Source: Sphaerulina vaccinii (taxonomy: Eukaryota > Ascomycota > Dothideomycetes > Mycosphaerellales > Mycosphaerellaceae). Taken from it: DNA of 64,000 nucleotides. The DNA lies in NCBI GenBank assembly GCA_022570795.1, contig JAKUDP010000007.1, positions 1,798,001 through 1,862,000 on the forward strand, read 5' to 3'. A program made the position numbers and the translations under genes. The notes below the pieces were generated by a model. That model did no database searches. It was not told the origin of the DNA and was given only the letters and a program-made list of their open reading frames with translations. Positions within the stretch are counted from its first letter, which is position 1, and each line of letters begins with the position of its first letter. This document shows positions 30,905 through 41,400 of the stretch, one piece after another.

Positions 30905-31411
30905 ATGTCCATCATCGAATCTAGGGGTATTCGATTTTGGCTACACTACAACGAAGATCATCTCAGCGTCCGCGAGGAACAGTTGCCATTCGATGCTGCT
31001 ATGGTGACTTCAAGAAGCAACACAGTAATCGAACGTGTCAGAAGTTATCATCAGAAAACCAAAAGACAGCGTCAACTTTACACGCAGATCATCGATAAGC
31101 TTGAACCATCTTCGATCAGTGATTGGCAAATATTGTATCGACCTCACGATCGTGCAATACATATCATGCAGCTCGTTGGCCAGCTTCTCCTAATCAACAG
31201 CGATACATCAATGTGTCTAGGCATAGCTGTGGAGTGGGAAACACGCACTTTCGAAGAACAGCCTAGTCCGATTCAGTATGCTGCGACCATACAGCAAAAA
31301 GTGCAGGAAATTCAGCAACGGAGAATGCAGCATGGGCAGGCTCGTGGTATGGCGGCGAGGCAACGAGGCAGACGTGCTCGAGCTGCGAACCGACTACCAA
31401 GAACGACTTGA
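30905..31411 (+). CDS. Hypothetical protein, basic C-terminus
   Basis: From the first ATG (30905; the frame also has an upstream TTG) it would be 168 residues: a mixed alpha/beta start (IRFWLHYNEDHLS), helical segments with RVRSYHQKTKRQRQLYTQII, a hydrophobic stretch AIHIMQLVGQLLLI, then a Gln/Arg-rich tail ending in RRARAANRL. A TAG acceptor-like site at 30886-30888 hints at an upstream exon I could not place. It is divergent from mdm35, about 180 bp apart. No family is recognised. Confidence 0.4.
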   Translation: MSIIESRGIRFWLHYNEDHLSVREEQLPFDAAMVTSRSNTVIERVRSYHQKTKRQRQLYTQIIDKLEPSSISDWQILYRPHDRAIHIMQLVGQLLLINSDTSMCLGIAVEWETRTFEEQPSPIQYAATIQQKVQEIQQRRMQHGQARGMAARQRGRRARAANRLPRTT

Positions 31412-31560
31412 GCTGCTGAACAATGAGACATGTAAAGTACGGGTGGACTACTCTGTTGCAAAAGTTGCGCTAACATTCAGATCCAGAGTTGCGAGCAGCT
31501 TCTCGAAATCAAGAACATCCTAAGACCCGTCATCCTAGTCATCACGCGGACACCTCTGAC

Positions 31561-31950
31561 CTAGCCAGCAGAAGCGAACGCTTTGCCATTCACGACACCC
31601 GCATGTGCACCTTTGCTACCACCGGATGAAGCAGATGTGCTACTCTTGCCCGCCGCCGCACTTGCGCTAGCACCTGCTCCATCTTCATCATTGCTATCGT
31701 CGCTCTCTTTCGACCTCCTGCTCCCAAGCAGTGTCCACGAAGACTCAGAGTCCGCATCCTTGTCCTGCGATTCCGGGGACTCATCTTTGTTGCCAAAAAT
31801 CCTCTTGGTGATTGTCTCTCCATCTTTGGAGGTCGAGATCCAGGACGTTTCGTTGTCATTTGACGACTTGGCTGAAGCTTTGGCGCCCGGACCTGAGGTG
31901 GAAGTATCCGCCTTGTTGTCTCCGCTGGAGTGAGAGCTTGCGGTAGGCAT
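31561..31950 (-). CDS. Acidic low-complexity hypothetical protein
   Basis: First ATG 31950, 129 residues; the frame continues upstream to 32046 without ATG. It is Ser/Ala/Asp/Lys-rich with two more ordered pieces, NETSWISTSKDGETITKRIF and SESSWTLLGSRR, and ends in a Gly/Ser/Ala tail. The repeated Trp in S-W-I-S and S-W-T-L contexts and skewed composition suggest a genuine disordered protein. Another frame at 32070-32294 on the same strand (ATG 32294, DARIAYVLDDYRLEHSW) could be a preceding exon, but I found no clean splice joining them. Confidence 0.4.
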   Translation of the reverse strand: MPTASSHSSGDNKADTSTSGPGAKASAKSSNDNETSWISTSKDGETITKRIFGNKDESPESQDKDADSESSWTLLGSRRSKESDDSNDEDGAGASASAAAGKSSTSASSGGSKGAHAGVVNGKAFASAG

Positions 31951-32069
31951 ATTGTCTTGCTGGACCTGCGCTTGGTTGGGCTGTGGTGTGGAGAGTTCGT
32001 GTATTGCAAGGCATAGATCGACCTTATGTGCTTCATCAGGAAGCACAGCCTTGTGCTGTTCGCCTGTTC

Positions 32070-32294
32070 TCAGCCGCCAACCTCGTCATCGCTCATCACT
32101 TCGTAGATCTCTTTCGAACTCCAGGAGTGCTCAAGCCTATAGTCATCGAGCACGTATGCGATCCTGGCATCAGTGCATAGCAGTTTCATACGCCCCGAAA
32201 TGCGGGCGCCAATCTCGACGATTGTCGACAATACTGTGCTCACTGGCAGCAAGGCTGGCCAATAACTTAATGACAACATGACGAGGCTGTACAC
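32070..32294 (-). CDS. Candidate short ORF or 5' exon
   Basis: ATG 32294 encodes 74 residues starting with a hydrophobic segment (LVMLSLSYWPALLPVSTVL) and ending IYEVMSDDEVGG. It lies just upstream of, and on the same strand as, the 31561-31950 protein. It may be its 5' exon, or an independent small protein. It is unrecognised. Confidence 0.3.
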   Translation of the reverse strand: MYSLVMLSLSYWPALLPVSTVLSTIVEIGARISGRMKLLCTDARIAYVLDDYRLEHSWSSKEIYEVMSDDEVGG

Positions 32295-32470
32295 TGTTGC
32301 CTTGTGCCACCTTCGTCATGCGAACAGTATGCTTACCTCGATAGATCTATCTCTCATATAGAAGAGTTGACATCGCTACCAGACGCGAAAGGATCGCATA
32401 CCCAAGATCACCGCTCAAATTGTATCGAAGCCCGACAGTCGTGTACTACATCATCAGCAAAATACAAGCC

Positions 32471-32730
32471 ATGGGTTCCAAGTCTGGCGAACATGAGGAG
32501 CACGAAGAGTCAAGCTCATCTTCAGCTGCATCTTCGTCCTCGGGAGGCAGCTCGTCTTCGAGTTCTTCGTCAAGTGGAGGCTCATCTTCCGCCGCCGCTT
32601 CTTCGTCGTCCTCGTAAGTATGTCAACATGATCTCCTCCATGACCATGACCAAAGAGCTGACCATGGTATAATAGACAACAGCCAGACGTCGAAGTCGAA
32701 ATGAGTGTCAAGGTCAAAGAGTCCGATTGA
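32471..32730 (+). CDS. Ser/Ala/Gly-rich 65-residue protein, two exons
   Basis: Exons 32471-32613 and 32676-32730 (intron GTAAGT...TAG, phase 2) give 65 residues. After MGSKSGEHEEHEE comes a block of about 35 residues made almost only of Ser with Gly and Ala, then an acidic/hydrophobic end, PDVEVEMSVKVKESD. The strong donor and clean splice support a real gene. Function is unknown; it is probably disordered. Confidence 0.55.
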
Positions 32731-33031
32731 GAATAGATAAAAACCGAACAGGAGCGTCGAGCGAGATGAAAAAGGAAGTGTCCCTTAGCTTATCAACACG
32801 AACTCGACTTCTGCAGCGCCTCTATCCTCCTATCCGAGCATTGCACTCATTGTGGTATTGTATGTATGGCTTGCACAACGGTCTCTTTTCCAATTGAAAG
32901 TAGCTGTAAGAAATTAGGCTGAACCCAAAGGCAGGCCTCCATACAATGACCTAAAGGTCGCGGCTAACATCTCAGAGTACGCGTCAAGTATGCAGTATAG
33001 CGCCATCTTCGTCTATCTAGCATGTTGAAGA
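32731..33031. other. Convergent spacer
   Basis: This is the 3' side of two converging genes. Nothing is recognised. Confidence 0.35.
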
Positions 33032-36023
33032 TCAAACACACTTCAACGTCACATTCCTCCCAGTATCAACATCCATACCCCCATTCTCCAACAAAGCAAA
33101 CGTATACTCCCCCTTCTCAACTTCCCACTCATACCTCCTGTTCAATATTCTGAAGTAACGTTCAACCTCAACTTCCATCTCCACATTCAGCGTCTCATTG
33201 ACAGAAAGATAAACTCGTTTGAAAGCAACCAATTGTCTGACCGGTCGAGAGATCGAGCTCACTCTCTGTAGTAGGTAGACCTGCGCGACATAGCTTCCGT
33301 TGTAGGGTCCGGTATTCGTGATGGAGACACTATATGTTATGAAGTCTGAAGCGGAGAATGTCGTCCTGTCCGCTGTGAATCCAGATACTGTAAAGTTGCT
33401 ATAACTCAGTCCGTAGCCGAAGGGGTATGCAGGAGTAATATCCTCATCAACCCATTCAGCCAAATGCGCACTCTTCTTCTGATTATAGAAAACAGGCATT
33501 TGTCCTACACTTCTCGGAACCGTCAACGTCAACCTCCCACCAGGATTCACATCTCCGAATAAAACATCAGAAATAGCTTGTCCAGCAGCCTGCCCACCAA
33601 ATCCCGCAGAAAGTACAGCAGCGCCTTGGTCGTAGAATGTAGGTATAGCGAAAGGTCGACCACCTTGAAGGATTAGAATTACAGGTTTTCCGAGAGAGAA
33701 GATGGAGGTTGCGAGAGCAGTTTGATTCGCTGAGAGGCCCATAGTTGTGCGATCACCATTTTCGCCATCAGAATTCCAATTTGCGCCTACTGCGAGGAGA
33801 ATTATATCCGCGTCTGAGGCGAGAGAGACAGCTTGTTCGAGTGCTGAGGTAGGCGGATGCGAATGGTCTACTAAATTCCAGAAGAGGAGGATTTCTGCGT
33901 TTAGGGATGCGACGTTTGCGGTTTTTTTATAGAGATTGTAAGATACGAATTCTAGTCGTATGTGATGTTTTGCTCCGGGTTCGAAAGTAAAAGTCTCTGA
34001 ACCTGGTGGAGGTGCTGTGCTGTTTTCGAGAGAATAGCTCCTGCCGGGGATGTTGGATAGGATGTTTCCTGTTGTTGTGAGAGGGATGGAGACGTGGAGT
34101 TTGTTGTCGATGTAGAGTTTTGCGGTGCTGTTGTAGAGGATGCCTACGCCGAGGTAGCCTTTGGTTGTTATGTCGACGGGGACTGTTAGGGTGCCTTCCC
34201 AGATTGCGCTGAAGTTGTTTGAGGGCAAGCCGGGAGGTGGATAGAGGCCCCAGTCGAGGACGGGGACTTCGATAGTGTTGACTAGTGGCTCGGAGAAGTT
34301 GGTATCGGCGAAGTAGGTGGCGCTGAGACCACTGTGTGTGCCATTTACTGGTCTCAGATTGTAGCCCTTGATAGGATACTGAGCATTATACAACCAAGTA
34401 TTCGCGCCCCATGCTGTGCTGAGTTCGGTAGTCGAGTTGGCTTCTTTCAGCTTTTCCAGTATCGTCTTCCGGATCGTGGAGGAGTGCTTCCACGGGTACT
34501 GGCCAAATTGGCCAGAGTAGTCGCCATAATTGGAGTTGTCTGCAAACGGCCCTATTAGAGCGATCTTCTTGATAGCCTCGTCTGTAGGACTCAGTGGCAG
34601 TATAGAGTTTTCATTCTTGAGCAGAACGATACTCTTCTGTGCAGCTTCCAGCGTAAGATCTAAATGATCATCTGTGATTGCATCCGGGTCGATATCATCT
34701 GCGATGTAAGGATCTTCGAATAGGCCAAGATCGTATTTGACGCCCAAGATCCTTCGTATATGTTTCTTCAAAGTCTCGATGGCTACAGTCCCATCCTGTG
34801 TGAGAGTCATTGTGGCATCCAGGTACGTCTCCAGAGGGTAGTCGTAGAACTCAATCATGCCACCAGCATTGTACCACTGTCCAATAGCATCTGTAGGATT
34901 TGCTGCGACTTTGTGAAACTTCTCCAACCACTGCATACCAGTATCGTCGGCCATGACAAGACCATCAAAGCCCCACTCGTTGAGGGCATCGTATAAGATC
35001 GGACTGACAGGAGCCGGAACATCATCCAGTTCGTTGTAAGCCATCATGACTCCTCCTGCACCTCCCAAGTCAATCGCAGCTTTGAAAGGCATCAAAAGGT
35101 CGCCCATGATCTCCCTGGTGCCATAGCCCATCCACGGAGCAGCATTAGTTCCCCCTTGCGGAGAGCCATGTGCAGCAAAGTGCTTGATCACAGGTACCAC
35201 AGCATCAGGTTCACTCCAAGAACCGTTCTTCGACAGACCAGATGAGAATGCCACGCCAAGTCGACTTGTCAGGATATGGTCTTCACCCCAGTCTTCTTGA
35301 CATCTTCCCCATCGCGAGTCACGGCATATGTCCAGTACTGGAGCAAAACAAGCATGAATGCCTATGGCACGGGCCTCGGTGCCTATGGCTCGACCCACTC
35401 GATGGATAAGATCTTCGTCCCAGGAAGTTGAGAGTGTTAGAGCTTGAGGAAACATCGATTGCTTGAAAGAGCCGACGCCATGGAGGCACTCTCCAGTATG
35501 TAGGAAAGGAATCTTCAATCGCTTCTTCTCCAAGTCTAGTCGTGTCAGCTCGTTGACATGGGATTTGTTCAGAGTGTACCTATAAAGTTCGTGTTCAGAT
35601 CTTAGGCGTCAGTTGTATCGCACTGCTCGATGCTCACCAGTCGTGGACGATGCCGATCCCAGCACCAGGAACCAGGCCCAGCGCTTGATCTAGCAGAACA
35701 TTAGACAGTGGTGTAGTAGCCTTGCCTCGATTGGCGTCGTACCATACAACTCATTCTCGGACTTTGGACCTATAGCATCGCCTGCGAAAAAGAGGTAGAG
35801 CTGCATTACTGCCTCGCGTCAGCTTCTGCTCCCAAAGCACACGAATCTCAGATGTACCCATTTCTGGCACTGTCATTTGCGAAACCAGGTCTTCAATGAA
35901 GGCCTGCTTAGCCGTGCCATTTCCGGGTGCGCCATGTCCATCAGTATTTATGGGTGTGAGCTTCGACGACACAATTGAACTCAGAGTAAGCGCTATGCTG
36001 AGCCCATACGAAGACAGGTGCAT
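33032..36023 (-). CDS. Secreted GH3 beta-glycosidase with PA14 insert
   Basis: Four exons, 36023-35858, 35808-35743, 35689-35638 and 35579-33032 (phases 1, 1, 2), give 943 residues. Exon 1 carries a signal peptide (LSIALTLSSIVSS). The spliced N-terminus gives LVPGAGIGIVHDW, then the GH3 barrel: LHTGECLHGVG, FAPVLDICRDSRWGR, and DGLVMADDTGM, where the first Asp of ADD aligns with the family nucleophile. The second alpha/beta domain shows KSIVLLKNENSILPL and GENGDRTTM. A PA14-like beta sandwich sits between (GLSATYFADTNF to YIDNKLHV), and a fibronectin-like C-domain ends the protein. GH3 enzymes release glucose or xylose from beta-linked oligosaccharides. The exact sugar is unknown. Confidence 0.88.
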
Positions 36024-36869
36024 TGTCGAAGTGTCTTACTGGGTGGAACTATGTGCAGCAAGTAGGCCTTCCATACGTTCTGGAAGGACGAAGACTATCA
36101 TATGGTAATCTTTTGAGGATACGAATGTTACAGTAGCAGTCCTGCGTACCCTATGTGTGCGGGGATGTAGTGGAGATCTTGTCGATAAGATGAAGATCCG
36201 AACTATGACGGCCGCGTGCGGATATTGTGAACAAGCTCTGTTCCTGCATGGAGTCGGCCAAGGCACGGGCAAGTAACTGCAGAGTGAAGATCACCCTGGC
36301 TCGTGCCACGCGTGTCCAACGTCTTGAGATCCTCTTTGAGATATGGTATGGCACTGCGCTCTGTCTGCAGATGCTACAGCCTGGCGCTGTCGTCGACCAC
36401 AATGTTCCTTGGGCTGCTCTGAGACGCTGAATGCTCGTCACTAGCATGGTACGTGTCGCTGAGATTGCTCCCGATGACCTGGTTGTGACGAATTACCCGG
36501 GTCGTCAGTCCTGTCTTGATCGCGTGTGGAAGTCACTCCAATGGCTCCGCGCTTCGTCTGAGCACGCTCTACCTTGCTGCTCGCTGGTGGATTGTGCTTT
36601 CCTGCGTTGAGGATGCTCCCATCATTTTTGACAAGTGCGCTTATGGCGCATGATAGTCTTATTGATGTCCTGGTTGAGTGGTCTGCCAGAAAGGCGGCTG
36701 GAGGTCATAACATGTTCATTGGGTATAGCTCTGACTAGCTATGCAGAAAACATCTCTGAACTGCATCTTCCCACCTAGTACCCCCACCGACATCCCTCTA
36801 TAGCACAGCGCCTGGTACATGCGAACGCCGCGGAGAGTATTCTTACAATTCATTTCAGCTCTTCCCCAC
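36024..36869. other. Spacer between GH3 and proteasome genes
   Basis: This 850-bp upstream region of the GH3 gene and 3' flank of pup1 has only short unconvincing frames. Confidence 0.4.
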
Positions 36870-37749
36870 CTAAGCGTCAACATCCATCTTCTCCGCGACG
36901 CCTGCCTCTCCGTCACCAATATCCTGAGCCGTCACGTATTTGCTTATCTCCTCTTTTGTGATGATCTTCTCGTTCAGCACAGCGGTAGTACCTCTCTGGA
37001 ACTTGTAGTTTCTCTCCTTCTTGCCTCTTACGTTGGGTGTCTTGAAGTTCCTCATCAGGGTTGTCTTCTCCTTTGTGATCACGCAGACATCGACATTGCT
37101 TCCTGAACCCAAATCGTTCCAGATACCAGCCTCGATCGCATCGGCGCATAGCTTGACAGCCTCATCCTTGGTCATGTCTGGCTTCCACTGCGTTTCGAAC
37201 ACACTCATAGCCGCCAACGAACCCGAACCCATCGTCACGTATGGTAGCTTATCTGTCGAACCGTGTGCGTGGACTGTGAAGAGATGTGAGCCTGTAGGAT
37301 CGCAGCCTGCGACGACCAAGTATGCTCCGATGTGTCCTTGATGGCGGAAGAGATGTTGTTTCAGCATAGTCATGACTGTGACGACGCGAGGCTTGCGACC
37401 TGTGGAGAGGGCGTGGAGTTCAAGGTTCGATGAGATGAGGGCGGTGGTGAACTCGGTGTCTGCTGCTGTTCCGGCTCCAGCGCACCAGATCTGAGGAGAG
37501 ATGTAGTGTAGTTTCTCGCAGTTCTATATCATTATTAGTATGCGGAACGTCTCTGTAGTGATAACGATGGCATACCTTGTCAGCTACAATGGGCCCACTG
37601 GTGGCTCTGGTATCTGCTGCAATGACGACACCGCCATCGTATAGAGCGCCAACGATGGTAGTTCCTGTGGAAGTGGCCTTGGGAAGAGGAACACCGGCGG
37701 CGTGGAGGGCGATGTTTCGGTTGTGGTTGCTGAAGTCGAAGCCCGGCAT
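36870..37749 (-). CDS. pup1: 20S proteasome subunit beta2 (trypsin-like), Pup1
   Basis: Exons 37749-37576 and 37523-36870 (phase 0) give 275 residues. A short propeptide ends before the catalytic N-terminal Thr in ATSTG/TTIVGALYDGGVVIAAD, followed by DTRATSGPIVADKNCEKLHY. Other beta2 hallmarks are WCAGAGTAADTE and VTMGSGSLAAMSVFE. The long C-terminal arm (NVRGKKERNYKFQRGTTAVL onward) is specific to beta2, where it wraps around beta3. The subunit carries the trypsin-like activity of the proteasome. It shares a 750-bp divergent upstream region with the nucleoporin gene. Confidence 0.95.
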
Positions 37750-38498
37750 GGTGGAGGAAGTGTTTCTGGTTTCTGGTATGTGTTTTCGAAGTCGAGATGG
37801 AAGAGATGGGCGTGCGTGTTCGTTGTTGTGTGTTGGGAGTATGTCAAGTGTGTGTTTCGTGACTAGAAGCTCTCAAGGCTGCTGGGCGATGATGAAGCTC
37901 AGGTCGCGCCTGACAGCTGAGCGGAGGAGGCACAAGTCGATGCTTCTATCGACCAGAATTGCCACTTCACAAAGCACTTACACGGCAATACACATATGAG
38001 AACAATTTCCAGACGACGTCTCTGTGACACACCATCGACCATACCTCTTCAAACTCATGCAGCTTCATCAGAACAGCATTCGAGAATTCTGAGGAACTGT
38101 CCTATAAGTTTCTTGACCGAGGCGCGATCTTCGACCCGCTCGGACGCGATATCAGCTGTTTGGAAGTTCCAAAGTGAATGACTTTTGTTACTTCATCTGC
38201 CTAGAGCTGCCTGTCGCGCTCGATCTGGCGCCATCATCACGCTGTCCTTCCGACCCGGTCTTCACTCTGCCAATATTCTGCCGCCCGTGCAGGTCCGTTC
38301 GTTTTCTGCTGCGTTCCGCGGATCGACTTCTTCTCCAGCTTCTCCAGCATCAGCATCAGCATCACCTCACCAGCCGGAAGAACAGCTAGCTTGCTTCAGA
38401 CGGCCATTGCCAGCGACGACATCGATCATCCCGTCAACGACAACTACGACAGCTTTCACGAAGAGACGAATACGATTGTGGATGGGAGAGACGCAACG
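37750..38498. promoter_or_regulatory. Divergent promoter region, pup1 / nup159
   Basis: The two ATGs are 749 bp apart and transcribed away from each other. No coding frame here is convincing; the nucleoporin frame stays open upstream to 38391 but lacks an ATG. No known motif was recognised with confidence. Confidence 0.4.
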
Positions 38499-41400
38499 AT
38501 GAATTTCGGCAGCCAGGCACAGGCCCAAGCTGGCGATGAGCTGGGAGAAGTCATTTCTGATGAGATCGCTTTGGACGATGTCGCGAGCAAAGCTGGTGAC
38601 AGAGTACGAGTCTCGCAGGCTTGGGATCCAAAGCCGCATCCATGGGCATCACTCGTGAGTGTAGCATCGACCAAAGGACTACTGGCAGTCGCAGGACCCG
38701 ACACATTGAAGATTGCGAGCACGAAGCAAGTGCGCCAGAAACAATACATTCCCGTACGGAAGGATGGTGCTTCTGGAGACGAGAAATATCTTCCGATCGA
38801 TGCGCTCAATACGATATCAGTACCACGACTATCACATGTTGCATTCAGTGCAGATGAGAGCTGTTTGATAATAGCTTCTGAGCAGGGCGGAGGACTAGCC
38901 GTGTATGAGACAGACACCCTCGCACGTGGAGGAAAAGACTCAGCTTTCCAGATCAGCACCGAGGGCGTGGCCATACGGCATCTCCTACCAAACCCCAACA
39001 AGGAGCAAGGAACCGCACATCTTTTCGGAGTGGTATTGACTAATGGTCAACTCGTCATGGCAGATCTGCAAAAGCGAAACTTGGTCGATGGAAAGAATGG
39101 CAAAGTCTTCCACCGCAATGTGACATCGGCATGTTGGTCCAAGAAGGGCAAGCAGATCGTGGTGGGTTTGGGCGACGGCACATGTGCTCAGATCGATCCT
39201 CAAGGAGAGGTGAAGGCACAGATTCCGGCGCCACCACAACTAGCTTCGATCAAGGAGGACGAGTACCAGTCTGCTCAAGCGATGCCAGTGACTGCAATAC
39301 ACTGGCTGGAGACGTACAAGTTCTTTATCATATACACACCCTTCTTTGGTGCTGATAACGCCGATGATATGGCCAGGCACGACTCTGTCTACTTCATTGC
39401 TGAGAAGAACGGCAACGCTGGTCCCTTTGTCTTCAGCAAGTCCTCCCTTGATCCATGCATGGTACCATTCACAGGATCAGATCGAGTGCCCGCCAGCCAC
39501 TTCATACAACGAATCGGCGCGTGGGATCCTCAGGTCAAGGACATGTTTGTCGTTGTATCATCGGCCTCGCCTGAAGGTGGAGTCTTCGCCCAGCTGCAAA
39601 ACGATCGAAACTACAATCTTGCCGTTCCAGAGGACGAAAATCGAAAGATCTTACTACCTATGAATTTGACGGGCGACGACGAATCGTCCGCGATCGGAAT
39701 GGCACTGGACTTCAGTGCGGAAGAGCTCGAACCAAAACCAATTCCAAGCAACACCGACGACTTCCCACAGGCCACCAAGCCTGCGCCGTGCATCCTCATA
39801 GTCACTACTGATGGCATGCTCCTTATGTGGTGGGTAGTGTCGAAATCTGCAATCCAGCATGCGAGCATACATGCGAACATGGTCAATAAAACCGGGCCAT
39901 ACGCGGACTATGTGTCGCTTCGAATTGTGATAAACCCAGCCGATGAGGTTGCTCTTGATGAGATCCCCGATGCCTACAAGACTGCAGAGGACAAGGCAGC
40001 TATAGCGAACGGCACGAAGCAAGCGGCGCCAACAACGCCAATGGTATCGAGTATATTTGGTGCGAAGCCAGCGACTTCCGACTCATCATCCTCGGGCAGT
40101 GTCTTCGGCAAGCCTGCAGCTCCAGCATTTGGTCAAAGCGCGTTTGGGACGCCATCCACACCAGCAGCAACGACTGCTCAACCTGCTAAACCAGCTTTTG
40201 GGCAATCTTCATTCGGCCAATCTAGCACACCAGCCGCTCCTGCTCAAGGTCAGGCTGCATTCGGCATGACGAGCACGCCGGCAGCGGCATCCTCTTGGGC
40301 GGCTCAAGGCAAGGCGACCTTTGGCGCCACTTCGAAGATTGGTGGAGGTGGAGGCTTTGGCAGTGTTGGCGGCATGGGGGCGAACAAACCAAGTCCTTGG
40401 GGCACACCGAACGGCGCGGCCACGACGGGTCAATCACCATTCGCAAAGGCAGCAACACAGCCTTCCGGATTCGCAGCTTTCGCGAACAAGAACCCTATGG
40501 CGACTACTACCCCAGCATCCAACCCGTTCGGTGGCACACAAGTCAGCACAACCAACCCCTTTGGCTCTTCTGCCCAAAATCAGCCCAGCAATCCATTCGC
40601 TGGGTCTGCTTTCGGCACGAACACCACGAACACTTCGTTTTCGAGCTCCAGCTTCGGCAAACCTTCTCTGACACCACAATTGTCAGCGGGCTCTACAGCA
40701 ACACTGGGCAGTAATGGCACGGGCAGCTTCGGCAAGCCGTCGAATCTTGGTAGTACTCCTTCGCTGTCCAACAACTCGAGTGGTCTCTCTGGTTTCGGCG
40801 ACTTCAAGCTTGGCTCGACCTTCAAAGGCGATGGCACTGCTAAGGACGACTTACCCATGCCCAAGAACCCTGGCGCTGCCTTGTTCGGATCAGACTTCCT
40901 GGGTGGTGCAGAGAACAAGAAGGAGAACATACAGCCACAGGTCAAGCCTGAGCCCGGTACGGAGAAGGAAGTCTCGCTGAAAGATATCCCTGCATCGAAG
41001 CCATCTGCCAACGATGGCTCTGGCCTTCCTCCTGATCCTTCGACATTCAATTACAAGAAGGCTCAGGCAGCCATGGCGCCACCTCCTGGTGTAATGCAGC
41101 CACCGCCGAAGCCAACAGAGCCGCAGAGCGATGCTAGTGCTGCTCCACTTCCGCCAAATCCATCGAGCTTCAACTACAAGAAGGCTCTGGCAGACATGGG
41201 ACCCACGCCCGGCGCGGCTGCTCAGCAGACCGAGGAAGTTAAGGATGTTCCGATTGCTGGAAGTCCACCTCAGAACGTCACTCACAGCGAAACCTTCTCG
41301 CCTGCTGGCTCAGAGGCTGGCCCTACTGATGATGGTAGTGAATCCTGGGACGATGACGATGACGAAGATGAGGATGGAGATGAAGATGAGGAAGAGCAGG

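Noticed and set aside
38391..38498. Upstream extension of the Nup159 frame from a TTG
   Set aside because: There is no ATG in this part; the first in-frame ATG is 38499. A missed upstream exon remains possible but unsupported.
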